A stretch of 64,000 bases of DNA from a bacterium (GTDB lineage: Bacteria > Oederibacteriota > CAKKQC01): positions 1 through 64,000 of the forward strand of contig CAKKQC010000002.1 in assembly GCA_919901855.1 (NCBI GenBank), given 5' to 3'. Of this stretch, positions 1 to 8,649 are shown one piece after another (within the stretch, counting starts at the first letter, position 1; each line of letters opens with the position of its first letter). A program made the position numbers and the translations under genes. Below the pieces are notes generated by a model. It worked only from the letters and a program-made list of their open reading frames with translations. It was not told the DNA's origin and did no database searches.

Positions 1-2
1 GG

Positions 3-1028
3 AAGGTGTGGGAGACCGTGCTGGCGGGGACGCCGAACGCGGTGTCGGGCGCCGGCGACGTCGTGTACGTGGGCACCAGGCAGGGGACGGTCGTGGGGCT
101 GCGGCTCTCCGACGGCGCGAAGTTGTGGAGCGCGGCGCCGGGACACGGCGTGATCGACGGGGTGGGAGTGTCGGGCGGGCGGGTGCTGGTTACGGCGGGG
201 ACGTGGGTCGGATCGCTCCTGCCGGCGCCTGACGCGCCGGACCAGCTTGCGCTGGGCAAGGACGGGAAGAACAGCCGTCTTACGTGGGCGGCCACCTCTC
301 CCAACGGGTCGCCGATCAGCGCGTACCGGGTGTGGCGTCGCCGGGGTCAGAGCGTGGCGATGTTGGGCACGGTGGGGACGCCGGGATTCGGCGAGCCGCT
401 CGTCGCGGGCGAGGTCGGGTACCAGGTGACCGCGATCTCGGCGAACGGGGCGGAGAGCGGGCGGAGCGTGGAAGTGACGCTGGCGAAGGGCGAGCCGCTG
501 CTGCGCAAGGTGGCGGTGGGACCGTTGCCGCTCGACTCGCGGCAGGGCACGCTGACGGTCACGTTCGACCTGCGGGAGACGGCGCGGGTGACGTGGGTGG
601 TCGTGGACGCCGAGGGCCGGGCGGTCACGGACGACAGGGTGGTTTCGGCGGCGGCGGGCGCGGGGACCCTGATCTGGGACGGCCGGAACCGGACAGGCGC
701 GCCGGCGGAGCCGGGCGTGTACCGGGTGACGCTGAAGGCGACGGCGGCGTCCGAGACGGACGCGCAGGCGCGCGCGGTGCCCGTGCTCTGGGGCGCGGGC
801 GCGGGGCCGACGACCGGTCCGCTGGCGGGCCCGGCGAGCGGCGGCGGGGCATCCGCGGCCGGAACGGGCGGCAGTGCGGCGTCCGGCGGCACGAGCGCCG
901 GAGGCGGGGGAGCCGCGTCCACCTCGGATGGCACGGGCAACAATGGAGTCCGCGACCATGGGCAGGGCGAGGGCCGCGACGGGGCGGGACAGGGTAATGG
1001 CCAGGGCGCGGGGCACGGCAACAACTAA
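3..1028 (+). CDS. C-terminal part of exported PQQ-propeller / FnIII / FlgD-Ig-like protein (5' truncated by window)
   Basis: The reading frame is open to the window edge, so the true start lies upstream; the first in-window start codon is GTG at 6. The visible part begins with propeller-blade sequence (VVYVGTRQGTVVGLRLSDG, a PQQ-like repeat). A fibronectin III-like stretch follows (about residues 75-160), then an Ig-like domain ending WDGRNRTGAPAEPGVYRVTL, which is the FlgD-type signature of many surface and secreted proteins. The last 70 residues are a Gly/Ser/Asn-rich low-complexity tail ending in Gly-Gln/Asn repeats. It is probably an exported surface protein; no catalytic motif is visible. 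It is followed 23 nt later by a strong terminator hairpin. Confidence 0.7.
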   Translation, partial: KVWETVLAGTPNAVSGAGDVVYVGTRQGTVVGLRLSDGAKLWSAAPGHGVIDGVGVSGGRVLVTAGTWVGSLLPAPDAPDQLALGKDGKNSRLTWAATSPNGSPISAYRVWRRRGQSVAMLGTVGTPGFGEPLVAGEVGYQVTAISANGAESGRSVEVTLAKGEPLLRKVAVGPLPLDSRQGTLTVTFDLRETARVTWVVVDAEGRAVTDDRVVSAAAGAGTLIWDGRNRTGAPAEPGVYRVTLKATAASETDAQARAVPVLWGAGAGPTTGPLAGPASGGGASAAGTGGSAASGGTSAGGGGAASTSDGTGNNGVRDHGQGEGRDGAGQGNGQGAGHGNN

Positions 1029-1051
1029 CCCAAGCGTTCCTGCCGGTTCGA

Positions 1052-1081
1052 CCGAGGGCCCGCCATCCGGCGGGCCCTCGG
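1052..1081 (+). terminator. Perfect 13-bp stem terminator-like hairpin
   Basis: The arms at 1052-1064 and 1069-1081 are perfectly complementary, with a 4-nt loop (atcc). The hairpin lies 23 nt after the stop of the first gene. There is no clear U-tract, only a short catttc. It is probably a transcription terminator. Confidence 0.7.
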
Positions 1082-1645
1082 CATTTCGGCGGGCCGGGCG
1101 CGGGTCCTGTCGGGGGCCTCGCCACCGTTCGCTCGCCATTGCGGCTGAGGCCCAAGCGACCGGCATCCCTTACTAACTGCTGGTGAGCGACTGCCTGCAC
1201 AGGAGTGCGAGCAGTCGCAGCCAGACCTGCTGGTCGCCTCACCGCTGTCGCCGCCTGTCGGCTCGCGAAGCTGGCTTCGGCCCCCTCCTCCCGCGCCCGG
1301 CAAGAGAGCGCTGACGCCGTCGGGGGCCTGAGGGACGGGTGCCAGCGGCCGAGCGGAGGTCTCTGAGGCGCTGGCCGGCCGATGCGGAGTGGCAAGCGTT
1401 GCGGTCGCGGACGGCCGACATGGGCCACAGGGCAAGCAGGGACCGCCCATCGGCGGCCGGACGCGACTGTCCGCGCAACGCGCCCGCCACGGAGCACGCA
1501 GCGGTTCAGGCGAGGCCGGCCCGCAGCGAGGTGACTCGCCCCGACCACCGAGCGTGCCGAAGAGACCTCCGCTCGGCCAATGGCAGGACCCGTCCCGAAG
1601 CGCGGTCCGTGGAGACCCCGCGCCCGGCGTCCCCGGCCGACCAGC
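1082..1645. other. 560-bp stretch without a convincing gene, rich in dyad symmetry
   Basis: The reading frames here are GC-skew shadows with no recognisable protein. The stretch holds an 8-bp perfect hairpin (1187-1194 with 1211-1218) whose inner bases also partly pair, and a possible stem 1115-1120 with 1147-1152. The large palindrome is listed separately. It ends at the stop codon of the convergent minus-strand gene. Confidence 0.6.
1333..1595. repeat. Large imperfect palindromic element (about 263 bp)
   Basis: The outer arms are nearly inverted copies: 1347-1364 and 1561-1578 form a perfect 18-bp inverted repeat, extended by 1333-1340 with 1588-1595 after a small internal loop. Inner segments also pair imperfectly. 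The stretch around 1410-1432 (cggacggccgacatgggc) faces 1446-1475 (gcccat ... ggccgg ... gtccgcg). The whole can fold into one long interrupted hairpin, so it may be a structured RNA, a MITE-like element or a double terminator. No transposase is adjacent. Confidence 0.5.
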
Positions 1646-3625
1646 CTATTCGCGGATGTAGAAGATGAGGGGGTCGAGAACGCGCAGCGGGCGGTAGGTC
1701 GAGCGCAGATACGCCCAGAGCTCGGGATTCGCCACGGGCAGGGGTACGTCGAGTTGGGCGAACGTCACGACCGCGAGCGGCGGCCGGAGCCGGTCGAGCT
1801 CGGAGACCAGGAGCCGGCGGTCGGCGGCCGGGACGGCGCGCAGGGTCAGGGGGAACGGCGGAGCGCCGGCGCGGCCGGCGAGGAACGCGAGGCCGAGGTA
1901 TGAAGGCGCCGCGAGCACGATGCGTCCGTCCGGCGGGCAGAGCCGACGGATGAGCGGGACGGCCTTTCCCAGCAACCGGGCCTGGTCGGGCGGGAGCATG
2001 ATCCCGCCGAGCCGCCAGTCTGCAGGTGCGGATACCAGCCCGGCCGACGGCGCGCAGGTCCAGCGCGCGAGGAGGGCCCGCGCGCCCGCGTCGGGGGCGA
2101 GCAGGCCCCAGGCCGCCAGCCCCACCACGACCGCGGTCGCGGCGATCCGGCGGCGGCCCCGGAGCAGGGCGTCGAGCCAGATCGCGGCGAGCAGGATCCA
2201 CGCCGGGGCCGCCATTGCCTGGTGGCCCAGCGGCCGCGCGATCGCGGGGATCATGGCCAGGGCGGCGTAGACGGCGATGGAGCCGACGACGCGCGTGGCG
2301 ACCGCGGAGCCCACGAGCAGGACCGGACCCCACACGGACAGGGACCGCCAGAGCGGCTCGAGGCCCGCGGCGTCGGCCGGCCACCGGAACGTGTGCAGGG
2401 GGTACGAGACGTCTCCGCCGAGCCGGGCCGCTGGATAGTCGTTTCCCAGCAGGTCCGTCGCGGCACGCCAGGATCCGGCGCCGTACATGGCGCTCCAGAA
2501 CCCGAGCAGGACCGCGCCGCCCGCGGGCCCCCAAGCCGCCGCAACGGCCGAACGGTCCCGGCCGCGGCCGAGGATCGCGACGACCGAGGCGGCGATCCCG
2601 GCGAGCCCGAACTCGGGGCTGTAGAGCAGACCCAATGCGGCGAGAACGCCGGCGACGCCCGCGCGCGCACGGACGCGCGTGGCCGGCGGGATCCGGCCGT
2701 CCGTTCTGCCGGCGCCGCTCCGGCCGGCGGTCGAGATCAGGACGACGGAGGCGAGGGGGAGGGTCACGCGGAGGATATTCGCCCACCCGTACGGCCCCGT
2801 GCAGGCCGCGGTCAGGAGCAGCCACGTCCCGGCCGCGAGGGCGGTCCGCGTCGAACAGACGGCGCGCAGGCAGAGCAGGGCGGTCGCCATCCCAGCCGCC
2901 TGTGCGGCGAGAAAGTACCAGCGCAGCGAGAGCGCGGTCATATCGAACGCGCTCATCCACCAGGCCATGGACCGGGTGTAGAGCGGTCCGTACATGGTAT
3001 GGACGAGCCCGGACCCCAGATCGCCCGCGAGCCAGCTCTGCACCAGGAGCAGGTGCACGCCCTCGTGCAGGAGGTCCAGGTCCCGGGAACGCAGGCAAGG
3101 GTCGACGATCCAGCACAGCGCGAGCGCGACGGCCATGCCCGCCCACGCGATGGGGGAGACGGGGCGCGGTATGCGGGCGGACGTCGTGGGTTCACGCCCG
3201 TCATCCGCCGGTCGTGCGTACCATCGGCGGGAGAGCCACGGCCAGCCGACCCCCGCGACGGCGAGGAGGAGCGCCAGCGGGAAGAACCTCCGGTCGCGCG
3301 CAAAGAGGAGGATGGTCGCGCCCGCGACCGAGACCGCGGCCGGCCAGACGGGTAGGTTCGGGAGCCGCCGGAACGAGCCAGAGCGCTTGACCGCCGCGTG
3401 CAGCCGGGATGCGCCCCAGGCCCCCCCGATTCCGGCCAGGGGCCAGGCCGCGATCCAGAACCAGTCGGCCGCCTTGGCGTAGCCGTGGAGCGTGCACCAG
3501 CTCGGGATTCCGGCGCCCGGCGCGGGGGGGGCGAACGAGATCGCGCCGAACCGGTCGAGGAGAAGGCAGCAGAGCCATCCCGACACTAGTCCGAGCCACC
3601 CGACCGCGCGCGGCACGATCGTCAC
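1646..3625 (-). CDS. Polytopic membrane protein, GT-C-like (unassigned family)
   Basis: The protein is 659 residues, mostly hydrophobic, with about a dozen predicted membrane segments. They start with an N-terminal helix (GWLGLVSGWLCCLLLDRFG) and are followed by a soluble C-terminal region of about 130 residues ending RPLRVLDPLIFYIRE. This architecture (many helices, then a C-terminal extracytoplasmic domain) is that of GT-C glycosyltransferases. However, the motifs shared by the six GT-C-like paralogues elsewhere in the window are not obvious here. The start is GTG at 3625 because a -10-like box TACCAT (3637-3632) ends six nt before it. It is transcribed divergently from the next gene. Its role in surface polysaccharide or protein glycosylation is inferred from context. 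Confidence 0.6.
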   Translation of the reverse strand: MTIVPRAVGWLGLVSGWLCCLLLDRFGAISFAPPAPGAGIPSWCTLHGYAKAADWFWIAAWPLAGIGGAWGASRLHAAVKRSGSFRRLPNLPVWPAAVSVAGATILLFARDRRFFPLALLLAVAGVGWPWLSRRWYARPADDGREPTTSARIPRPVSPIAWAGMAVALALCWIVDPCLRSRDLDLLHEGVHLLLVQSWLAGDLGSGLVHTMYGPLYTRSMAWWMSAFDMTALSLRWYFLAAQAAGMATALLCLRAVCSTRTALAAGTWLLLTAACTGPYGWANILRVTLPLASVVLISTAGRSGAGRTDGRIPPATRVRARAGVAGVLAALGLLYSPEFGLAGIAASVVAILGRGRDRSAVAAAWGPAGGAVLLGFWSAMYGAGSWRAATDLLGNDYPAARLGGDVSYPLHTFRWPADAAGLEPLWRSLSVWGPVLLVGSAVATRVVGSIAVYAALAMIPAIARPLGHQAMAAPAWILLAAIWLDALLRGRRRIAATAVVVGLAAWGLLAPDAGARALLARWTCAPSAGLVSAPADWRLGGIMLPPDQARLLGKAVPLIRRLCPPDGRIVLAAPSYLGLAFLAGRAGAPPFPLTLRAVPAADRRLLVSELDRLRPPLAVVTFAQLDVPLPVANPELWAYLRSTYRPLRVLDPLIFYIRE

Positions 3626-3631
3626 GTCCCC

Positions 3632-3668
3632 ATGGTACCGCGACTCCCGGGACGGGGCCGCGTATGCT
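3632..3668. promoter_or_regulatory. Compact bidirectional promoter with two leaderless-type -10 boxes
   Basis: On the minus strand TACCAT (3637-3632) is 6 nt before the GTG at 3625. On the plus strand TATGCT (3663-3668) is 7 nt before a GTG at 3676, though it overlaps the ATG at 3664. The 50-bp divergent gap leaves no room for ordinary leaders. The -35 elements are not clear. Confidence 0.45.
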
Positions 3669-5934
3669 GGAAGCCGTGGGCACGCCGCTCCTCGTCCTCG
3701 GCTGGACCGCGCTCGTCCTCGCGAACTACCTCGCCGGACATCCCTGGGTCTGGAACGCCGACTGGCTCGCCAAGGCCGTCATCCCGCCCTGCGTGCCGTG
3801 GCGCGCTCCGCTGGGCGCCGAGCGCGCGCTCGCCCTCGCGCGGGCCGCGGCCCTGGTCGCGGTCTGGGCCGCCGGCGTCTTCGCCGCGGGCCACCGCTTG
3901 GGGGCGCTGGTCCGGTGTCCCGCCGAGGAGGGACCGATCCGGCTCCTGCTGGGGCTCGGCCTCGCGGCCCTCGGCTGGCTCGGGCTCGGGCTCGCGGGGC
4001 TCTGGTTCCCGCGCGTGGGCTGGGCGGGCGTGGCCGCGGGGGCGGCCGTCTGGATCGTCATCCACGGCCGGCGGGCGCTCGCGGGAGCGGTCCGGGTTCG
4101 GCCGGGGTGGTGGATGCTCCTCCTGCTGCCCATGATCTGGGTCACGCTCGCGGGGGCGACCAGCCCCGAAACCGAGCTGGACCCCGTCCGCTACCACCTC
4201 GGCCTGCCCGAGCGGTTCGCCCGGGCGCACCGGATCCTCGTGCCCGAGCGCAATATCTTCGCCTCGTTTCCGCTGAACGTCTCGATGCTGTACGGCTCGC
4301 TCGAGCTGTGCGGGGGGGCGGAGGCGGCGAAGCTCTTCAACTGGTCCCTGCTCTGGGCCGGAAGCTGGTTCGCGTTCACCTTCGCGGGGGGCGGCGCGGC
4401 GGGCCGGCTCGCGGCGCTGGCGTGGACCGCGGTGCCCGTCGTCTGGGTCCACGGTGCGATGGGGTTCGCGGAGCTGGCCGTGACGGCCTTCGAGTGCGGC
4501 GCGCTCCTGCTGCTCGTGGCCGGCGTCGCGCGGGGCGGCGGGTCGAGCCGGCTCGGCGCGGTCTCGGGCATCCTGGCCGGGTTCGCGCTCGGGTGCAAGT
4601 ACCAGGCGGTACACGCGGTCGTGCCGCTGTTCGTGCTCTGGGTCGTGCTGGGCCGGCGGTGGACCGCCCCGGCGGCTTTCGCCGCCGGTGCTTCGTCCGC
4701 CGTCCTGCCGTGGCTCGTCAAGAACTGGCTCTGGATGGGCAACCCCGTGCACCCGATCTTCTCGGGGCGCTGGCCCGATCTCGAGGACGCCTCCGCGGCG
4801 CTGGCGGCCTCGCGGTTCCGGCCGGAGGAGGTGCTGGGCGGTGGAGACCTGAGCCACGCGTTCGCCTCTCCGTGGACGGTCGGGCTTGTGTCCGATCGTC
4901 TCAACACCTACCCGTTCGGTCCCATCCTCCTGCTCTCGCTGCCATGGCTCGTGGCCGGGCTTGCGGGTAGGGCGGCGTCGCTGGCCTGGTACGCGGTCGG
5001 GTTCGTGGCGGCCTGGGGCGCGACGACGGCGGGGTGGGGCCGGTACCTGATCGGGGCCCTGCCCGCGTGGTTCGCGGTCGCCGCGGTGGCCGCGCGGCGG
5101 ACCGACGCGGCTCTTCCGGCGACCGCGCGCGTCTTCGCGCGCGCGGGGGCAGCGGCCGCCATCGCGGCCGGCTGGGCGCTGGGCGCCTCCGTGATCTTCC
5201 AGCGGCAGAACCCGCTCGAGGTGGCCTGCGGGTGCGTGCCCGCCGACCGGTCGCTGGTCTGGCGGATCAGCCCGCCGCGCCACGCGCTGCCCTCGCTGCG
5301 CGCCCTCTGCGACAGGATCGCCCCGGGGCGGCGCTTCTACGCGTACGGGCGCGCGACGGTCGCGTACGTGCCGCGCGAGTGGCACTGCGACTACGAGCAC
5401 GACACGCCGCTCTTCCAGCGGCTGATCAAGGCGTCGCGCGACCCTGCGGACCTGCGCAAGCGCTTCCGCCAGCGCGGCCTCGACGCGTTCTACTACGACC
5501 TCGCCGGCGGGGTGACGTTCGCCGAGGTCGGTGGAATGCTGCCGTGGACGGCGCGCGAGATCGCGCTGTGGCAGGAGTTCCTCCGGCAGTACGGCGAGCT
5601 CGCCGTCCGCGACGAGGTCGAGGGCGAGAACGTCGCGCTCTACGGGTACGTCCTGAGGCGGGCTCCCGAGGCGGCGGCGCGGCTCCCGCGGGGGACGGTC
5701 TGGCCGCACCTGCCGGGGCTCGAGCGGGCGCTCGTCGAGGGAGACCGCATCCACGCGCGCGGCGATCTCGAGGGCGCGCGGCGGTACTACGAGGCCGCGG
5801 CGGCCGTCCTGCCCGGGTACGCGTGGGTCCACCAGCGGCTCGCCGAGGTGGCCCGGGCGCTGCGCCGTCCTGCTGATGCCGCCGGCGCCGAGGCGGCGGA
5901 GGCGGAAGCCGCCTTGCGCCGGCTCGGCGGCTGA
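3664..5934 (+). CDS. GT-C-like polytopic membrane protein with TPR-like C-terminus (paralogue 1)
   Basis: This protein of about 756 residues has many membrane helices and a soluble C-terminal part. It carries the family signatures seen in five other proteins of the window. These are an acidic loop followed by Tyr-His (TELDPVRYHLGLPERF), a mid-protein motif PWLVKNWLWMGNPVHPIF, and LRKRFRQRGLDAFYY in the soluble part. The last 60 residues form a helical TPR-like unit (ARRYYEAAAAVLPGYAWVHQRLAEVARAL). GT-C enzymes use lipid-phosphate-linked sugars outside the cytoplasmic membrane; that activity is inferred, not proven. The start is ATG 3664 or GTG 3676; the second fits the -10 box TATGCT better. 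Confidence 0.65.
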   Translation: MLEAVGTPLLVLGWTALVLANYLAGHPWVWNADWLAKAVIPPCVPWRAPLGAERALALARAAALVAVWAAGVFAAGHRLGALVRCPAEEGPIRLLLGLGLAALGWLGLGLAGLWFPRVGWAGVAAGAAVWIVIHGRRALAGAVRVRPGWWMLLLLPMIWVTLAGATSPETELDPVRYHLGLPERFARAHRILVPERNIFASFPLNVSMLYGSLELCGGAEAAKLFNWSLLWAGSWFAFTFAGGGAAGRLAALAWTAVPVVWVHGAMGFAELAVTAFECGALLLLVAGVARGGGSSRLGAVSGILAGFALGCKYQAVHAVVPLFVLWVVLGRRWTAPAAFAAGASSAVLPWLVKNWLWMGNPVHPIFSGRWPDLEDASAALAASRFRPEEVLGGGDLSHAFASPWTVGLVSDRLNTYPFGPILLLSLPWLVAGLAGRAASLAWYAVGFVAAWGATTAGWGRYLIGALPAWFAVAAVAARRTDAALPATARVFARAGAAAAIAAGWALGASVIFQRQNPLEVACGCVPADRSLVWRISPPRHALPSLRALCDRIAPGRRFYAYGRATVAYVPREWHCDYEHDTPLFQRLIKASRDPADLRKRFRQRGLDAFYYDLAGGVTFAEVGGMLPWTAREIALWQEFLRQYGELAVRDEVEGENVALYGYVLRRAPEAAARLPRGTVWPHLPGLERALVEGDRIHARGDLEGARRYYEAAAAVLPGYAWVHQRLAEVARALRRPADAAGAEAAEAEAALRRLGG

Positions 5935-5971
5935 TCCCGCCCGCCGCCGGGCATGGCATACTAATGGAATC

Positions 5972-7384
5972 GTGACACCGTCCACGGCGTCTCCCGCCCC
6001 CGACCTGACCCTGGTCCTGGCCTGCTACCACGAGGAGGCGATCCTCGAGGCGTCCGTCCGCCGTATCATCGGCACGCTCGAGGCGACCAGGTGGAACTGG
6101 GAGATCGTGTTCGTGGAGGACGCGTCGCGCGACCGGACCCGGGAGTTGCTGGGGCGGATCCTGGACGAGCGGCGGGACCCGCGCCTGCGAACCATCCTGC
6201 ACGAGCGGAACATGGGCCGGGGCCGGACCGTGGCCGACGGCTTCCGGGCCGCGCGCGGCGCGGTCGTGGGTTTCATCGACGTGGATCTCGAGGTGGGACC
6301 CGAATACATCCTGCCGTGCGTGCAGGCGATCCGCGACGGCGCCGACGTCGCGGTGGGCCGGCGCGTGTACAAGTTCTCGATCCGGGGGCTGTGGCGGTAC
6401 GCGCTGTCGACCGGTTACGCGCGGCTCGTGCACTCCCTCCTCCCGTCGAGCGGCGTCTCGGACACGGAGTCCGGGTACAAGTTCTTCCGGCGGGAAACCG
6501 CCCTGATGCTGATCGATCGCGTGACGGATCCCGGGTGGTTCTGGGACACGGAGATCATGTGCCGGGCCGCCGAAGCGGCCTGCCGCGTGGCCGAGGTGCC
6601 CTGCCTTTTCCAGCGTGACTTCCGCAAGCGGTCGACCGTGCGCGGCGTCCACGACAGCCTCGTGTACCTCGGGCGCCTGGCGGCGTTCCGGCGGACGCTG
6701 GCCGCGGAGACCCGGCTGCGGGCGTCGGACTCGTTCTGGCGCGAGCGGGCGGACGCTTTCGCCGACCACTACGCCGCCCGCGGGCCTTTCGTCCGGTTCG
6801 TGCGGTCGTTCCTCGGCCGCCGGGAGGCGCTGCTCGAACGCTGGCTCCGTGCCGCCCCGGGGACCCGGGTGCTCGAGGCCGGCTGCGGCCATGGGCCGGC
6901 CCTGGTCTCCCTCGTCGCGCAGGGGGCGCAGGTCACGGGGCTCGACGTGTCGGAGGCGATGCTCGAGCGCGCCCGGCACACCCTCGAGGCGGCCGGGAGC
7001 CGGGGGCACACGCTCCTCTGCACGTCCGTCGAGACCGCGGACCTGCCGGCGGAGTCCTTCGACCTCGTCCTCGCCGTCGGCCTCCTGGACTACCTCGTCG
7101 GGTGGCGGGAGGCGTTCCGGCGGCTGGTGGGCTGGACGAAGCCCGGCGGCCAGCTCATCGTCACGATCCCGAAGCGGCCCAGCCCCTTCGGGTTTCTGCG
7201 CCGCGGGCCGGGGCTCATGCTCCGCCGCGTCCTGTTCGACCTGCCGCCGATCGTGACCGCGGTGACGCGCGAGGAACTCGAGGACGCCGCGCGGGAGGCG
7301 GGCGTGCGACTCGACGAGGTCGCGTCCTGCCAGGGGACGATGTGGGCCGTCCGGGCGACCAGGCCGGTGGCGGGGCATCCTTGA
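5972..7384 (+). CDS. Fusion of GT2 (dolichyl-phosphate-mannose-synthase-like) glycosyltransferase and class I methyltransferase
   Basis: The N-terminal 235 residues are a GT-A/GT2 domain: LTLVLACYHEE opens it, VFVEDASRDRT is the nucleotide-binding acidic motif, VVGFIDVDLEVGPEY carries the DXD-like site, and DTESGYKFFRRE follows. Residues of about 270-440 form a SAM-dependent methyltransferase: VLEAGCGHGPALVSL is motif I, VTGLDVSEAMLERAR motif II and TKPGGQLIVTIPK the post-motif. GT2 enzymes of this type load sugars on polyprenyl phosphate, which would feed GT-C enzymes such as the flanking genes. The start GTG 5972 was chosen because the frame upstream overlaps the previous gene with Arg-rich non-protein-like sequence. 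The stop overlaps the TTG start of the next gene by 4 nt (TTGA). Confidence 0.8.
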   Translation: MTPSTASPAPDLTLVLACYHEEAILEASVRRIIGTLEATRWNWEIVFVEDASRDRTRELLGRILDERRDPRLRTILHERNMGRGRTVADGFRAARGAVVGFIDVDLEVGPEYILPCVQAIRDGADVAVGRRVYKFSIRGLWRYALSTGYARLVHSLLPSSGVSDTESGYKFFRRETALMLIDRVTDPGWFWDTEIMCRAAEAACRVAEVPCLFQRDFRKRSTVRGVHDSLVYLGRLAAFRRTLAAETRLRASDSFWRERADAFADHYAARGPFVRFVRSFLGRREALLERWLRAAPGTRVLEAGCGHGPALVSLVAQGAQVTGLDVSEAMLERARHTLEAAGSRGHTLLCTSVETADLPAESFDLVLAVGLLDYLVGWREAFRRLVGWTKPGGQLIVTIPKRPSPFGFLRRGPGLMLRRVLFDLPPIVTAVTREELEDAAREAGVRLDEVASCQGTMWAVRATRPVAGHP

Positions 7385-8583
7385 AGAAGCGCTTCATCGT
7401 CTTCGGCGCTCCGCGACTCGAGCGGGCGGAGGAGCGCGAGGTCCTGGCCACGATGCGGAGCGGCTGGATCGGGACCGGGCCGCGGGTCGCGCGGTTCGAG
7501 GCCGCCTTCGGGAGGTACGTCGGGGCCCGCCACGCGGCGGCCGTGAGCTCGGGGACGGCCGCGCTCCACCTCGCCATGCTCGCGTCCGGGGTGGGGCCGG
7601 GGGACGAGGTCGTCACGACGCCGCTCACGTTCGCGGCCACGGCGAACGCGATCCTGCACGCCGGGGCCACACCCGTCTTCGCCGACGTGGACCCCGTGAC
7701 CCAGAACCTCGATCCCGGGCGCGCGGCGGCGGCGGTCACCCGTAAGACCCGTGCCCTGCTGCCCGTGCACTTCGCGGGCCGGCCCTGCGACATGGATGCG
7801 CTCGGCGCGATCGCGCGCCGCCGCCGGCTCCTCGTTATCGAGGATGCCGCGCACGCGATCGAGGCGCGGTGGCGCGGGCGCGCCTGCGGCACGATCGGCG
7901 ACCTCGGGTGTTTCAGCTTCTACGTCACCAAAAACCTCACGACCGCCGAGGGCGGGATGGTGACCACGGCGAAGGCCTCCTACGCGGAGACGGTGAAGAC
8001 CCTCGCCCTGCACGGGATGACCAAGGACGCGTGGCGCCGGTTCAGCGACAGCGGCTACCGGCATTACCAGGTCGTCGCGCCGGGGTTCAAGTACAACCTC
8101 ATCGACCTGCACGCCGCGATCGGTCTCCGCCAGCTCCCGCGGATCGAGCGCTGGTGGCGCCGCCGGCGCGCGCTCTGGGCGTACTACACCCGGCGGTTCG
8201 CGGGGCTGCCCGTGGCGCTCCCCTCCGCCGACGTGGGTCGCGGGCGGCATGCGCTCCACCTCTTCACCGTCCACCTCGACCTCGCCCGCCTGCGGCTCGA
8301 CCGCGACGGGGTCATGATGGCCCTGTTCCGCCGGGGCGTCGGCTGCGGTGTCCACTACATCGCCCTGCATCTCCAGCCGTACTACCGGAAGCGGTTCGGA
8401 TTCCGGCCGAATGACTTCCCGGTCGCGGCGTGGATTTCCGAGCGGACGCTCTCCCTGCCCCTTTCCGCCGCGCTCACCGACGGCGAGGCCGAACGGGTGG
8501 CCGACGCCTTCGTCGCGGTTATCCGGGGCGCGGCGCGAGCGCCCTCGGGCCGAGACGGCCCGCGGCGTTTCGGCTCCGCCTAA
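7381..8583 (+). CDS. DegT/DnrJ/EryC1/StrS-family PLP aminotransferase
   Basis: The protein is 400 residues, typical of nucleotide-sugar aminotransferases (ArnB/PseC/StrS type) that put an amino group on a 4- or 3-keto sugar. SSGTAALHLAM is the PLP phosphate site, VIEDAAHAI carries the Asp that contacts the pyridine N, and FYVTKNLTTAEGG holds the Schiff-base lysine (K184). HALHLFTVHLD and VGCGVHYIALHLQPYY are typical substrate-loop sequences. The TTG start at 7381 overlaps the upstream TGA and gives LKKRFIVFGAP. The gene sits between a GT2 fusion and a GT-C-like protein, so it probably makes an amino sugar for a surface glycan. Two hairpins cover its 3' end. Confidence 0.88.
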   Translation: MKKRFIVFGAPRLERAEEREVLATMRSGWIGTGPRVARFEAAFGRYVGARHAAAVSSGTAALHLAMLASGVGPGDEVVTTPLTFAATANAILHAGATPVFADVDPVTQNLDPGRAAAAVTRKTRALLPVHFAGRPCDMDALGAIARRRRLLVIEDAAHAIEARWRGRACGTIGDLGCFSFYVTKNLTTAEGGMVTTAKASYAETVKTLALHGMTKDAWRRFSDSGYRHYQVVAPGFKYNLIDLHAAIGLRQLPRIERWWRRRRALWAYYTRRFAGLPVALPSADVGRGRHALHLFTVHLDLARLRLDRDGVMMALFRRGVGCGVHYIALHLQPYYRKRFGFRPNDFPVAAWISERTLSLPLSAALTDGEAERVADAFVAVIRGAARAPSGRDGPRRFGSA

Positions 8584-8589
8584 ACGCCG
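8546..8589 (+). terminator. Two hairpins over the stop codon of the DegT-family gene
   Basis: The first stem pairs 8546-8551 with 8557-8562 (loop gagac). The second pairs 8563-8570 and 8572-8574 with 8578-8580 and 8582-8589 around a TCC loop, and it includes the TAA stop. They are terminator-like and belong to the hairpin clusters seen at other gene ends. Confidence 0.5.
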
Positions 8590-8649
8590 TGCCGCAGTCG
8601 GTGAGGTGGCGGACACGCTGACCGCGGCCCGGCCGGCAGGCCCCAGCCG

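Noticed and set aside
1100-1640. Retron or group II intron as explanation of the structured non-coding stretch
   Set aside because: There is no reverse transcriptase gene, no domain V-like hairpin and no conserved retron ends were seen nearby.
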